This document shows, in pieces, positions 40,055 to 49,663 of a stretch of DNA of 64,000 nt. Under the pieces are notes generated by a model. The model saw nothing but the letters and a program-made list of their open reading frames with translations, made no database searches and was not told the origin of the DNA. Source of the stretch: JAADHI01 sp964451325 (GTDB taxonomy: Bacteria; Nitrospirota; Nitrospiria; SBBL01; JAADHI01); NCBI GenBank assembly GCA_964451325.1, contig CAYVHO010000005.1:165528-229527 (forward strand). Reading direction: 5' to 3'. Both the position numbers and the translations under genes were made by a program. Positions within the stretch are counted from its first letter, which is position 1, and every line of letters starts with the position of its first letter.

Positions 40055-40306
40055 TTAGAGGCCTCGGGCTATACGATTAGCGGCTCTCTCTTCAAGACGC
40101 TCAACAAGCCAAAGTTTAATGATGGATTGGCGTGTGACACCAATGCGACTTGCTTCTCTATCCAGAGACTCTATGACCCAAGTCGGAAAGTCTACATTGA
40201 TTCGCTTTTGTTGTTGGTTTGGGCGTTTGGCGGTCGATAAATCAAGATCACCAAGAATATCTTGTTTGTTATCATCAAATTTTTTATCAAAGTTTTTAGC
40301 TTTCAT
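40055..40306 (-). CDS. BrnA/CopG-type antitoxin
   Basis: 83 residues. The C-terminal half holds a ribbon-helix-helix segment (RINVDFPTWVIESLDREASRIGVTRQSIIKLWL) typical of CopG and BrnA antitoxins; the N-terminal part is charged and disordered (KNFDKKFDDNKQ). It overlaps the upstream toxin gene by 11 bases, the usual BrnTA order with toxin first. It would neutralise the toxin and autoregulate the operon by DNA binding. Located in the accessory patch next to the REP-bracketed RhuM gene. Confidence 0.85.
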   Translation of the reverse strand: MKAKNFDKKFDDNKQDILGDLDLSTAKRPNQQQKRINVDFPTWVIESLDREASRIGVTRQSIIKLWLVERLEERAANRIARGL

Positions 40307-40559
40307 AAAGTCCCACCTCGTTTTTACGGGAGCGCCTGACTGAAATGATTCTAATGGTGCTACTACGATAAGTTATTACAGCTGACCAGTGATTTTTAGC
40401 GATGAGGCCGATGACTAAAAAGCGTTGTTCATCTTCTAATTTCACCTGGAGCTCAATAAGCTCAGGATCATCCCATAGGTCTTGAGCTAGAACAAAATCA
40501 ATACCGTGTTTTTTGAGGTTCGAAGTGCTTTTATTGTTGTCGTACTCAAAAAGGGGCAT
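40296..40559 (-). CDS. brnT: BrnT-family toxin (RNase)
   Basis: 87 residues with the BrnT pattern: MPLFEYDNNKSTSNLKKHGIDFVLAQDLWDDP split as FEYDNNKS, KKHGIDF, LWDDPE, then RFLVIGLIAKNHWSAVITYR and IRIISVRRSRKNEVGLYES. BrnT is a ribosome-independent endoribonuclease with a RelE-like fold. It starts at 40559 and overlaps the antitoxin. The 291 bases between it and ileS are divergent, non-coding and show no known regulatory motif. Confidence 0.85.
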   Translation of the reverse strand: MPLFEYDNNKSTSNLKKHGIDFVLAQDLWDDPELIELQVKLEDEQRFLVIGLIAKNHWSAVITYRSSTIRIISVRRSRKNEVGLYES

Positions 40560-40850
40560 GAGTAAAAGATATACCTAAACTACTCACATGGCAAGCATTT
40601 CTATGGAGAATCGTCCCCGTTCTTCATGCTTCGCCCACCTCTAGCAAGGAGAGTGAGCCGTAGCAAGGAAGTGCATGAGGCGAGAGACTCATCAGTCTAT
40701 TGTAAAGATTTTTTTAGAAAATGAGGATAGAAAAGTCTATCTTACTTTTCACACTTTTCTGTCTAGGCAATGGGGAGTGCCATCGTTTGTGCTTACCTGC
40801 TTCACATTGACAAGTCATAGGGCCGATGTTAGTATCCACCCCCATAAATT

Positions 40851-43715
40851 ATGGATAAAAAACCCACCTATAAAGACAGTTTAAATCTACCGCAGACGGA
40901 TTTCCCCATGCGGGCGCAACTCGCACAGCGGGAAGTCACACAGCTTGAAAATTGGGCATCTGTTGGTCTTTACGACGAGATTCAAAAACGACATGCGGAT
41001 CATCCTACATACATTTTGCATGACGGGCCGCCTTATGCAAATGGCAATATCCATATCGGTCATGCACTCAATAAAATATTAAAAGACATCATCGTCAAAT
41101 CCAAATCCATGAGCGGTTTCAGAGCCCCTTATGTGCCGGGTTGGGATTGCCACGGTTTGCCTATCGAACATCAGGTGCTCAAAAAATTAGGATCGAAAAA
41201 GCGGGAGATGTCCAAGATTGAAATCCGTCAGAAATGCCGTGAATCCGCCTTGCATTTTGTTGAAATTCAAAAAGAAGAATTTAAACGTCTCGGTATTTTT
41301 GGGGATTGGGAAAATCCCTATTTGACACTCACACCTGATTACGAGGCCGCGATTGTGCGGGAGTTTGCAAAAGTCTTTGCGACGGGCGGCGTTTATAAAG
41401 GGAAGAAACCGGTGCTGTGGTGTTCTTCCGATGAGACGGCGCTTGCCGAAGCCGAGGTCGAATACGCGGATAAAATATCCCCTTCGATTTATGTGCGCTT
41501 CAAAATAAAAGATGCCCTCGGACGTTTATCTGAAGCCGATGCGGCGGATGCATCTTTTGTGATTTGGACAACAACCCCTTGGACGCTTGTTGCGAATAAA
41601 GCCATCTCACTGCACCCTAGTCTCAAATATTGTTTGGTCAAAACCCCAAAAGGGCAAGTGATTCTTGCAGAAGACCTTGTGGATGTCTCGATGAAGGCCT
41701 TTGGTTTTGAAGCGGGTTCTTTTGAAGTTACCGATCAGCATTGGCTCGGAGAAGCACTGGAAGGCATAATTTGTGAACATCCTTTTTTGGAGCAGGCGTC
41801 TCCCATTATCTTAGGGGAGCATGTGACGCTGGAGCAGGGGACGGGCTGTGTTCACACCGCACCGGGTCATGGACAGGAAGATTACGAGGTCGGGCTGCGT
41901 TACAATCTGGACGTTTATGCGCCAGTCAATCATTACGGAAAATTTACGGAAGAGGCTGGAGAGTTTGCGGGTCTTAAAGTTTTTGATGCCAATAAAAAAA
42001 TTCTTGAGACTTTAGAAAATAAAAATGCATTATTGAGTGCGGGTGAAATTTCTCATTCCTATCCCCACTGCTGGCGTTGTAAAAAGCCTGTCATTTTTCG
42101 TGCAACCGAACAATGGTTTATCTCAATGGCAGAAAATGACCTTAGAGAACGCGCACTTAAAAGCATTGCTCAAGATGTAAAATGGATTCCCAAGTGGGGC
42201 CAGGATCGTATTGAAGGCATGGTCTCTAATCGTCCCGATTGGTGTATTTCGCGTCAACGGGTCTGGGGCGTGCCGATCGTGGCTTTTGGATGTTTAAGCT
42301 GTCGTAAGCCCTTTAGTTCCGAAGCCATCATTAAACATGTGGCAGATTTGATGGAAACGACCGGGCAGGGTAGCGACCTCTGGTTTTCTAAGTCGGCAGA
42401 TGAGCTCTTACCTGAAGGCACGGTCTGTCCTGATTGTGGGGGGAAAAACTTTAAACAGGAACAAGATATTCTTGATGTCTGGTTTGAGTCCGGTGTGAGT
42501 CACGCGGCCGTTCTTAAAGCTCGCGAAAATCTTTCCTGGCCTGCGGATCTTTATTTGGAAGGCTCCGATCAGCATCGGGGCTGGTTCCACAGCACGATGT
42601 TGGCCAGTTTGATGACAGACGACTGTGTGCCTTATAAAGCTGTTTTAACCCATGGTTTTGTGATGGATGGCGCGGGAAAAAAGATGTCTAAGTCTCTGGG
42701 GAATGTCATCGCACCTCAGGCAATCATCAAACAAAATGGCGCGGATATCTTGAGACTCTGGGTTGCAGCCACTGATTTTAGTGGAGACATGCGGATTTCA
42801 CCCGACATCCTCAAACAAGTGGCCGAAGCGTATCGTAAAATTAGAAACACCTGTCGCTTTTTGTTGGGCAATCTGCATGATTTTTCGGTCGAAGACAGTC
42901 TTTACAGAATAAAGGTTGAGGATTTTCAAGAGATTGACTTCTGGGCCTTGGACAAACTGCACTTGCTGAATGAAAAAGTCCAACGTGCTTATGACGAATC
43001 CACCTTTCATGTGGTTTTTCACGCCATCAACAATTTTTGCGCCGTAGATCTTTCTGCTTTTTATCTTGATATGCTAAAAGACCGCCTCTATGCTTCGGCC
43101 AAAGATGCAGCGGGGCGGCGCATCGCCCAGTCCGTGATGCAGGAAATTTTGATGACGCTGGTGCGTTTGATGGCCCCGATTCTCTCTTTTACTGCAGAGG
43201 AAATCTGGCGAAACCTGCCAAAAGGCCTTAAAGTGGATGATTCGGTCCACTTGAGCACTTTCCCTAAAACACAAAAAGTCGATCCCGTACGTTTACAGCA
43301 TTGGGAAGGTTTGATTCAGGTGCGTGAAGCGGTTTCTATTGTTTTGGAAACCGCACGTAAAGAACGGAAAATTGGCAATTCTTTACAGGCCAGAGTCATA
43401 CTTGAAGTTAAAGCGGTACTTTATGAAAAACTTAAAAAACACGCCGCTTTTTTACCCGAATTTTTTATTGTCTCCCAAGTCCACTTGAGAGAATGGAGGG
43501 AGGGAAGGCAAACGCCCTCCCCCCAAGAGACCGAATGGATGTTTCAAAACACAGTTGATGCGCTGGGTTTGAAGATTCAGGTCACATCGGCCTTGGGTGA
43601 AAAATGCGAACGCTGCTGGGTTTACCGTGAAGATGTTGGCACACAAAATACTTATCCCACCCTCTGCAAACGCTGTGCAGGCGTGATTATTTCCGAGATG
43701 CCTCATGCGCCGTAA
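40851..43715 (+). CDS. ileS: Isoleucyl-tRNA synthetase
   Basis: 954 residues. HIGH motif in NIHIGHALNKIL, KMSKS motif in KKMSKSLGN, editing-domain segment WTTTPWTL, and a C-terminal zinc finger (CERCWVY...CKRCAG), so it is the full class Ia bacterial enzyme. It charges tRNA-Ile. No clear Shine-Dalgarno lies before ATG 40851, and no T-box is seen upstream. The last 11 bases overlap the lspA start, an arrangement common in bacteria (ileS-lspA), and this gives translational coupling. Confidence 0.95.
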   Translation: MDKKPTYKDSLNLPQTDFPMRAQLAQREVTQLENWASVGLYDEIQKRHADHPTYILHDGPPYANGNIHIGHALNKILKDIIVKSKSMSGFRAPYVPGWDCHGLPIEHQVLKKLGSKKREMSKIEIRQKCRESALHFVEIQKEEFKRLGIFGDWENPYLTLTPDYEAAIVREFAKVFATGGVYKGKKPVLWCSSDETALAEAEVEYADKISPSIYVRFKIKDALGRLSEADAADASFVIWTTTPWTLVANKAISLHPSLKYCLVKTPKGQVILAEDLVDVSMKAFGFEAGSFEVTDQHWLGEALEGIICEHPFLEQASPIILGEHVTLEQGTGCVHTAPGHGQEDYEVGLRYNLDVYAPVNHYGKFTEEAGEFAGLKVFDANKKILETLENKNALLSAGEISHSYPHCWRCKKPVIFRATEQWFISMAENDLRERALKSIAQDVKWIPKWGQDRIEGMVSNRPDWCISRQRVWGVPIVAFGCLSCRKPFSSEAIIKHVADLMETTGQGSDLWFSKSADELLPEGTVCPDCGGKNFKQEQDILDVWFESGVSHAAVLKARENLSWPADLYLEGSDQHRGWFHSTMLASLMTDDCVPYKAVLTHGFVMDGAGKKMSKSLGNVIAPQAIIKQNGADILRLWVAATDFSGDMRISPDILKQVAEAYRKIRNTCRFLLGNLHDFSVEDSLYRIKVEDFQEIDFWALDKLHLLNEKVQRAYDESTFHVVFHAINNFCAVDLSAFYLDMLKDRLYASAKDAAGRRIAQSVMQEILMTLVRLMAPILSFTAEEIWRNLPKGLKVDDSVHLSTFPKTQKVDPVRLQHWEGLIQVREAVSIVLETARKERKIGNSLQARVILEVKAVLYEKLKKHAAFLPEFFIVSQVHLREWREGRQTPSPQETEWMFQNTVDALGLKIQVTSALGEKCERCWVYREDVGTQNTYPTLCKRCAGVIISEMPHAP

Positions 43716-44205
43716 ATCGCTTTTTTTGATTTTCATCAGCGGCGGCATCATTATTTTCGATCAAATCACAAAAGTCATCGTTGCAAAACGTTTTGAGTTG
43801 TATGAGTCTGTTGTTGTGCTTGAAGGTTTTTTTTCCCTGACTTATATTTTAAACCCAGGTGCAGCTTTTGGTTTTTTAGCCGATCAAAGTGCCACATTTC
43901 GTATGATTTTTTTTCTCAGTGTTTCCGTCGTTGCCCTGGTATTATTGGGTACTTTTTTTCGAGATACGCCCTCAGAAGACACCATTGGGCTCACCGCGAT
44001 TTCTCTGCTTTTTGGTGGAGCCATCGGAAATTTGATCGACCGAATCCGCTTAGGTGAAGTTATTGATTTTCTCGATTTTTACATCAATCAACATCACTGG
44101 CCCGCCTTCAATGTGGCCGACTCCGCGATTACGATCGGCATCTCCCTCCTGATGTTTCATCTCTTTCTTCATAAAGAAGATTCTAAAGACAAACGCACGG
44201 TCTGA
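43705..44205 (+). CDS. lspA: Prolipoprotein signal peptidase II
   Basis: 166 residues, four hydrophobic helices. The catalytic aspartates lie in NLIDRIRLGEVIDF and FNVADSAITIG, with NPGAAFGFL earlier. It removes signal peptides from diacylglyceryl prolipoproteins in the inner membrane, and so serves the many lipoproteins encoded in this window. It overlaps ileS by 11 bases. The C-terminus is charged (KEDSKDKRTV). The following gene is 65 bases away. Confidence 0.94.
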   Translation: MRRKSLFLIFISGGIIIFDQITKVIVAKRFELYESVVVLEGFFSLTYILNPGAAFGFLADQSATFRMIFFLSVSVVALVLLGTFFRDTPSEDTIGLTAISLLFGGAIGNLIDRIRLGEVIDFLDFYINQHHWPAFNVADSAITIGISLLMFHLFLHKEDSKDKRTV

Positions 44206-44270
44206 GCCAAAGCGCTTAGAAATTTTATCATTCGAAAAATCCAACCCAGACTTAATCAGAGGTGCCTAAA

Positions 44271-45581
44271 ATGCCAAAAAAAATGAGCATGACAACAAAG
44301 ATATTGATTTGGATGGTTGCGGGTCTCGTGCTCGGGAGTCTGATTAACGCATTTGCCAGCAAGGTTGTCTTTATTCAGGATTACCTTGTGAACGGATTGT
44401 TTCATGTTGCGGGTGCAATGTTTATCAGCGCGCTGAAAATGCTTGTTGTTCCCCTGGTCACTTTTTCTCTGATTTGTGGGGTTTGTGGCATTGGTGATAT
44501 CAATAAATTGGGACGGGTCGGGGCGAAAGCCTTTGGTCTCTTTATGTTGACCACTGCATTAGCGATTACACTCGCCATTGGTGTCGCAAGCATGATCGGA
44601 CCGGGCAAAGGTTTTGATTTAGCGCAAGCCACACCGACAGAATTCACCGCAAAAGAAGCCCCTCCACTGACACAAGTCATTATTGATTTGATTCCAAGCA
44701 ATCCCATTGCAGCCTATGCAGAAGGCAATATGCTGCAAATTATTTTCTTCACCATCCTTTTTGCGGTCTGTATTTTAATGATTGGTGAACCGGGGAAACC
44801 CATTGCCCAAGGGGCCGAAAAACTCAATCTGGTGATGATGCAAGTCGTCAATGTTGTGATGCAAATTGCGCCCTACGGTGTATTTGCCCTTATGGCAAAA
44901 ACGTTTTCATTGCAAGGTTTGGGATTGATTATCCCGATGTTGAGTTATTTTCTTGTTGTGGCCGTCGTCTTGCTTCTTCATGGAACGGGAACACTGATGA
45001 TCCTGCTGAAGCTACTGGGGAAAGTCGACCCTCTCATTTTCATGAAGAAGATGCGGGCCGTACAAATATTTGCGTTCAGTACCGCAAGCTCGAACGCGAC
45101 CATTCCAGTGACTTTAAGTGCAACAGAAAAGCGTTTGGGGGTTGAAAACTCCACGGCTTCTTTTGTTGTTCCCTTTGGTGCAACGATCAATATGGATGGC
45201 ACAGCCATTATGCAAGGGGTTGCAACGGTCTTTATCGCAAACGTCTACAATATTGATCTGGGTTTAAGTGGTTATCTGACTGTAATTGGGATGGCTGTTT
45301 TAGCCTCAATCGGAACGGCAGGTGTACCCGGTGTAGGACTTATTATGCTGGCAATGGTTTTTAATCAAGTTGGCCTACCGATAGAGGGAATTGCCTTAAT
45401 CATGGGGGTTGATCGACTGCTCGATATGATGCGAACGGCAGTGAATGTGACAGGAGACAGTGCGATCACAACCATTGTTGCCCGTAGCGAAAATTCTATC
45501 GATATGACGACCTATAATGACCCGAATGCGGGTTCAATTGAAGACGTGCATCTTCCAGACCTGGCGTCGGAAAATACTTAA
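44271..45581 (+). CDS. Dicarboxylate/amino acid:cation symporter (DAACS family)
   Basis: 436 residues from ATG 44271 (AGAGG eight bases upstream; GTG 44262 is in frame but less likely). It has the DctA/GltP pattern: GLVLGSLINAF, LKMLVVPLVTFSLICGV, FAFSTASSNATIPVTL (serine-rich re-entrant loop), INMDGTAIMQGVATVF and GDSAITTIVARSE (motif of the last helix). It would import C4-dicarboxylates, aspartate or glutamate with protons or sodium; substrate not decided. The gene is followed by the tRNA genes on the other strand. Confidence 0.88.
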   Translation: MPKKMSMTTKILIWMVAGLVLGSLINAFASKVVFIQDYLVNGLFHVAGAMFISALKMLVVPLVTFSLICGVCGIGDINKLGRVGAKAFGLFMLTTALAITLAIGVASMIGPGKGFDLAQATPTEFTAKEAPPLTQVIIDLIPSNPIAAYAEGNMLQIIFFTILFAVCILMIGEPGKPIAQGAEKLNLVMMQVVNVVMQIAPYGVFALMAKTFSLQGLGLIIPMLSYFLVVAVVLLLHGTGTLMILLKLLGKVDPLIFMKKMRAVQIFAFSTASSNATIPVTLSATEKRLGVENSTASFVVPFGATINMDGTAIMQGVATVFIANVYNIDLGLSGYLTVIGMAVLASIGTAGVPGVGLIMLAMVFNQVGLPIEGIALIMGVDRLLDMMRTAVNVTGDSAITTIVARSENSIDMTTYNDPNAGSIEDVHLPDLASENT

Positions 45582-45608
45582 GGGCGTTCTGATTTTGAAG
45601 CGGAAAAG

Positions 45609-45684
<76 letters not shown>

Positions 45685-45702
45685 ACTTAAGCTAGGTTTA
45701 AA

Positions 45703-45776
45703 TGCGCCTGAAGGGAATTGAACCCCTAACCTCCGGCTTCGGAGGCCGGCGCTCTATCCAATTGAGCTACAGGCGC
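45703..45776 (-). tRNA. tRNA-Arg (anticodon CCG)
   Basis: On the minus strand the acceptor stem GCGCCTG pairs with CAGGCGC and a cloverleaf is complete. The anticodon loop CTCCGAA gives anticodon CCG (codon CGG). No CCA is encoded; the sequence ends with discriminator A followed by TTTA. It is 18 bases upstream of tRNA-Lys, so a CCA-adding enzyme (candidate at 37056-38573) is needed for it. Confidence 0.92.
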
Positions 45777-45861
45777 TTTTTCGAGGGGACTCTATCACAA
45801 AAGAGGGACAATCACAATAATGACGCTTGTCTGAAAATGCAATTTACACAAAATGCCCCTC

Positions 45862-45901
45862 TGATTGAGGACTTATCAGGGGGGCCAAAAGTCCTCAATC
45901 A
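45862..45901 (-). terminator. Hairpin after the beta-propeller gene
   Basis: TGATTGAGGACTT (45862-45874) pairs perfectly with AAGTCCTCAATCA (45889-45901), a 13-bp stem with a 14-base loop, 23 bases beyond the end of the minus-strand beta-propeller gene. No strong T-run follows on the minus strand. Confidence 0.6.
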
Positions 45902-45923
45902 TTGCTGCTTGCTCTTCGCCTCC

Positions 45924-47903
45924 TTAATCCATGCCTAATGAACGAAGGTCTGTGATTTGAACCGTGTTTTCAATATCATCGACTTCCGCGCTATAAATGC
46001 CGTTTTCCTGTACGGCGTAGATATTTTTATCCACAAAAATACCCCGTGTCCAAGCAAAAAAATCGCTGGTTTTTATTTGACCTAAAAATTTAAAACCATC
46101 CTCTTTTGTGAGGTGATAAACATAAAGCGCAGAGCGTCTTTCTCTTTCATTGCCATTCGTTGCGGGGATGGCGAGCAGGTTTTGAGCGGCCCAAAAGGTA
46201 AAGGCCTTGCTTTGATAGAGTGCTTCCGAATAAGACCACTCTGAGGAATTGCCGATGCGTGTTGTATGCGCAAGTGTTGGATTTTCAAAATCACCCACAT
46301 CAAACATTGATAATTGCACTTGTCGACCGTTTCTGCCCATCGTAATCAAATGGGTCTCTCCAAAAGCATGAATATAAGTTGAAAAACCCGGCACAGAGAG
46401 TTCTCCCGCAATTGTGGGTGCCCTCGGATCTGAAAGATCAATCGTAAACAAGGGGTCGATTTGAACGACGGTGACTAAAAATCCACGCTCGCCGATGAAA
46501 CGTGCAGCGGTGAGCCGTTCCCCCGGCGCAATATTTTCAAGTTTCCCGATCACTTTGAGTTGATCATTGTTTGTTTCGAGTGTAAAAACGTGTTGGCGTG
46601 CTGTCGCATTTGGGCCGACGCCAAAACCTGTAATCGTTGCGATTCGCAGAATCTCTTTATATTCGCTGAGAGAATAACGGTTTAAAATACGGCCCCAAAC
46701 ACTGCCACTTGCGATAGGGATGACACGGGGTGTCGTCAAATCAAATTGATGAATGATTGTTTTCTGTCTCAAGTCATGCTCAGGTTCAGCAATATCTACA
46801 GGTAAAATATCAGAATTCCAGCGGGTCGCTGTAAGAAAAAGTGATTCTTGTGAAGCATAAATGCTATGGATATCGGCAACAAGACCAAGCCCCCAGTAGG
46901 GGAGAACAGGGTTGCCAAGGTCAAAGGTAATAATACTCACAATGCTTCCACCCCCGGGTTCAAAAGGACGTGCAAATTCTTCCAGGGAGAGTAATTCACC
47001 GCTTTCAATGACATTACCCTCCACATCAAGCGCTTCATATTTGGGAAGCAAGTCTTCAAGGCCGATCTCATTAAGGAGGGCTTTGTTTTTTTCGACAGCG
47101 GCGTCGTAATCTGCCTTGCTTCCATTGTGTGTCAATTGAATTTGCGGCAAAATAGGAAAAAACCGCATTACGAGGTGCAGCTTGTCCTTGAGTAAACGAG
47201 AAGAAACTAAGACGCCTTCAAAATGCATTTCTTTAAGATGTTTGGGGGTTGTCGGATCTGAGACATCGACAATAAACACGCCGCTTTTTGATTGCACAGG
47301 CACAATGGGAAGACCAATAAGGGCATCGGTGGCGATCATCATTCTGTCATCATTGGCCCAAGTGATACCTTCACCCCCTTTTGGGGTATAGAGGATGATT
47401 AAATGATTTTTATGGAGATATAGCGCATCAACCTGACCCTCAACTTTAATCTCTGCAACGCTTTCCATGGCATCCGCCGGGACAATTTTTGTGATTTTTA
47501 CAGATTGTCTTTGTGCGATGTAGAAATAAGTGCCATCTGTTTTGACTTTATCTGATTCATCGACCTCTCTTTCTTGAACGTTTGTTTCCGAAAAATTATC
47601 GGCTACGACGGATGCCGCACCTTCTATATTGCTGAGGTCTGTGTTAATGGACACTTCCGGAAGCGAAAAGGCCTCATAAGCCGCAATGGGCAGCGCACTC
47701 TCAGCAAATTCTTTTTTTAAATAGGCTTCTAACTCCGCTTCACGCTCAAATGAAGACAGTTTTCCGAGTGGGGGTGTTTCAGGGAGTTGATTATCGAGAC
47801 TCGCATTGCCCGCAGAATTATTACTGCTACAGGAGGTGTAGAGAAATCCTAAAAGAATAAAATAAGAAAGCAGGAAGCCGTATTGTTTCATAAATTGTTT
47901 CAT
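45924..47903 (-). CDS. Lipoprotein with C-terminal beta-propeller domain
   Basis: ATG 47903 is preceded by AAGGAG and gives a lipoprotein signal (MKQFMKQYG, LLGFLYTSC); the frame is open for 35 codons upstream but lacks a ribosome site. About 659 residues. The mature protein (from about residue 90, ETNVQEREVDESDKVKTDG) belongs to the family of secreted proteins with a beta-propeller distantly related to WD40 (Beta_propel). Segments such as ITWANDDRMM, GAHVNV-like strands and GRILNRYSLSEYKEILRIATI repeat along it. It is probably on the cell surface. The divergent HTH gene (48037) and two TTGTTT/AAACAA palindromes between suggest regulation by that neighbour. Function unknown. Confidence 0.78.
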   Translation of the reverse strand: MKQFMKQYGFLLSYFILLGFLYTSCSSNNSAGNASLDNQLPETPPLGKLSSFEREAELEAYLKKEFAESALPIAAYEAFSLPEVSINTDLSNIEGAASVVADNFSETNVQEREVDESDKVKTDGTYFYIAQRQSVKITKIVPADAMESVAEIKVEGQVDALYLHKNHLIILYTPKGGEGITWANDDRMMIATDALIGLPIVPVQSKSGVFIVDVSDPTTPKHLKEMHFEGVLVSSRLLKDKLHLVMRFFPILPQIQLTHNGSKADYDAAVEKNKALLNEIGLEDLLPKYEALDVEGNVIESGELLSLEEFARPFEPGGGSIVSIITFDLGNPVLPYWGLGLVADIHSIYASQESLFLTATRWNSDILPVDIAEPEHDLRQKTIIHQFDLTTPRVIPIASGSVWGRILNRYSLSEYKEILRIATITGFGVGPNATARQHVFTLETNNDQLKVIGKLENIAPGERLTAARFIGERGFLVTVVQIDPLFTIDLSDPRAPTIAGELSVPGFSTYIHAFGETHLITMGRNGRQVQLSMFDVGDFENPTLAHTTRIGNSSEWSYSEALYQSKAFTFWAAQNLLAIPATNGNERERRSALYVYHLTKEDGFKFLGQIKTSDFFAWTRGIFVDKNIYAVQENGIYSAEVDDIENTVQITDLRSLGMD

Positions 47904-47963
47904 GGGTCTTCTCCTTGAGATTTTATTGCTGTGAATATGAGTCCAAGCATTATAAGTTTTATA

Positions 47964-48016
47964 TTTAAACAAAAATTGTTTAAAAGTCAAGCTTAAATTG
48001 TTTGACAAGAAAACAA
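47964..48016. promoter_or_regulatory. Divergent promoter-operator with TTGTTT palindromes
   Basis: TTTAAACAA-AAA-TTGTTTAAA (47964-47984) and TTGTTT-N7-AAACAA (47998-48016) lie between two divergent genes. On the minus strand TTGACT then 17 bases then TAAATA gives a sigma-70 promoter for the beta-propeller gene, with the first palindrome between -35 and -10, so binding would repress it. Confidence 0.55.
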
Positions 48017-48036
48017 GATTACGGTAGATTCAGAAA

Positions 48037-48840
48037 ATGGATCAAAAAGCGACACATTCTAAAGGCATCAAGGATATTTTTTACCAAACACGCGTCTTGA
48101 TGGGGCGGGAATACACACTCAAACGGTTCGCTTCAGAGGTTTTAGAGGATAGGGTTGAGCCGGTGATGTTGAGTTATATTGAAAAAGGCAAACGTTTTCC
48201 GACCGAAGCCCTCGTGCGCAGGCTGGCAGAAGTCCGTGAAGAAAGACCGGAGACCTTACTTGTTTTTCTTTGGAGAGACCGGATGCTTCATGCTTTTTCC
48301 CGTGAGTTGCACAAAGCAATCAAGGGAGAAGATCAGGAAATGATCACAGGATTGCAGCAGGCCGACGTCGCGGGCCTGATCAGCCGCGCCATTGCGGCTT
48401 TGCCGGATGATGGCACTTGGATTCCGCTTGCGCGCTGGCAGGCAGACTTAAATCGCAGCATTCTTTCTTTGGGTGCAAAGCGCCCTTCAGGTTTACTCAC
48501 AACAGTGATGGATATTCTGAAAAGTCAAGGTCTTATTGAGCAGCTTGAGGATCAAGTCCGACGGCTGGCAGGACATTATATTGCGGAGCGACCCGATGAA
48601 AAACATGCGCTCGCGATCGAATTTTGTGGGATCTTCACCAAGGGACTCTTGGGGAAAGTCGTGCTCAAAGAACAAGAAAGTTATCTCAGAAACCACTATC
48701 TTCAAATTCCGGAAGACCAAATTGCCACCTTTTATCAGGAGCTCAATCGTGTCGTCAGTCATTTGACGACAGAATTTGCCAGTGAAGAAGGGGAGGCAGG
48801 GAAGTTTATCAATGTACTTATTACATCGACTTCATCATAA
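48037..48840 (+). CDS. HTH transcriptional regulator with large C-terminal domain
   Basis: 267 residues. The N-terminus is an XRE-like helix-turn-helix (LMGREYTLKRFASEVLEDRVEP, MLSYIEKGKRFPTEALVRRLAEV). The C-terminal about 170 residues are helical (IPLARWQADLNRSILSLGAKRPS, RLAGHYIAERPDEKHALAIE) and resemble effector domains of TIGR02147/DUF4423-like regulators, which I cannot confirm. No membrane helix. It is divergent from the beta-propeller lipoprotein gene with palindromic TTGTTT sites between, so it probably controls that gene and itself. Its end overlaps the next gene start. Confidence 0.65.
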   Translation: MDQKATHSKGIKDIFYQTRVLMGREYTLKRFASEVLEDRVEPVMLSYIEKGKRFPTEALVRRLAEVREERPETLLVFLWRDRMLHAFSRELHKAIKGEDQEMITGLQQADVAGLISRAIAALPDDGTWIPLARWQADLNRSILSLGAKRPSGLLTTVMDILKSQGLIEQLEDQVRRLAGHYIAERPDEKHALAIEFCGIFTKGLLGKVVLKEQESYLRNHYLQIPEDQIATFYQELNRVVSHLTTEFASEEGEAGKFINVLITSTSS

Positions 48841-49498
48841 ACATCATCAAAAAATGAAATGGGACTCATCTTTTGCAATGATTGTCCTGCTGGGTTTCAT
48901 TTGTGTGTCCATGAGTGCCTGCGCGGGTAGTGGCTCAAGCGGATTTGATGCACGGGCAGATGCAGAGCAGCGTGCGATCTCAAAGGTAGGTGCAGAAGGC
49001 GGTTGTGAGGATGTGGAAGGCACAATAATCTGTGCACCTGAGAGTGATCTCACTACGGCTTTAGATCTGATCAATCCAAACGTTTCCATTTTTGAGAACA
49101 CCGCAAGTGTATCCATTGATCCAATTTCTGGCGCGACAGTCTCATGCCTGCAAAGTTTAGATTTACAGACCTGCCAGTTAGAGGTGCGTGTACAAACATC
49201 TGCTTTTAAAACCGGGACGCAGTTTTTTGTAACAACACATTTTAAAAATGAATCTTTCTGGTCAAATCCCTTAATATTAACGCAGGCTTCCCTCCTGGAT
49301 TCAGAATTGAGTGCTTTTGTCACACTAAAATCAAGATCTATTTTGGAGGCTTCAAGCCTTCAAATCGCGATATTGCTCTATGGTGAGAATACGCCCTCAC
49401 TCGAAAATCAAGGTCAAGTTCCTTTGCTTTCGGATTTTTTCCCCAGTATTGTCTATGTGGTTTCAAAACTCAAACCTGAGATCAGCCCAGGGTCTTAA
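48812..49498 (+). CDS. Lipoprotein of unknown function
   Basis: The start is uncertain: ATG 48812 follows GGGAAG (used here), ATG 48854 gives the cleanest lipoprotein signal (MKWDSSFAMIVLLGF, then SMSAC). The mature protein is acidic and beta-rich with cysteines in GCEDVEGTIICAP and TVSCLQSLDLQTCQLEV that may form disulfides. It overlaps the regulator gene by 29 bases at 48812, so they are translationally coupled. No family recognised. About 228 residues; it probably lies on the outer membrane. It ends before a clear terminator (49551-49590). Confidence 0.55.
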   Translation: MYLLHRLHHKHHQKMKWDSSFAMIVLLGFICVSMSACAGSGSSGFDARADAEQRAISKVGAEGGCEDVEGTIICAPESDLTTALDLINPNVSIFENTASVSIDPISGATVSCLQSLDLQTCQLEVRVQTSAFKTGTQFFVTTHFKNESFWSNPLILTQASLLDSELSAFVTLKSRSILEASSLQIAILLYGENTPSLENQGQVPLLSDFFPSIVYVVSKLKPEISPGS

Positions 49499-49550
49499 TC
49501 TTGTGAAGTTTTTTCTCTTACCTCGCGTATTTTTTTGCGCTTATCTTGCC

Positions 49551-49597
49551 AATTGCTTTCAGGTGTCAATCTTGACATCTGAAAGCAATTTCTTTAA
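49551..49597 (+). terminator. Strong intrinsic terminator
   Basis: AATTGCTTTCAGGTGTCAA (49551-49569) pairs with TTGACATCTGAAAGCAATT (49572-49590) with a two-base loop; 19 bp with one G-U. It is followed by TCTTTAA. It closes the HTH-lipoprotein unit. Confidence 0.8.
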
Positions 49598-49663
49598 AGT
49601 CCACAGATTCTTACTCTTTTCAGAAGAGCGGCGAGCCCAGTCTGATTTCGAGTTATATCCTTT

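Noticed and set aside
40560..40850. T-box or other leader before ileS
   Set aside because: No specifier loop, T-box sequence or terminator found, and the region has no continuous structure.
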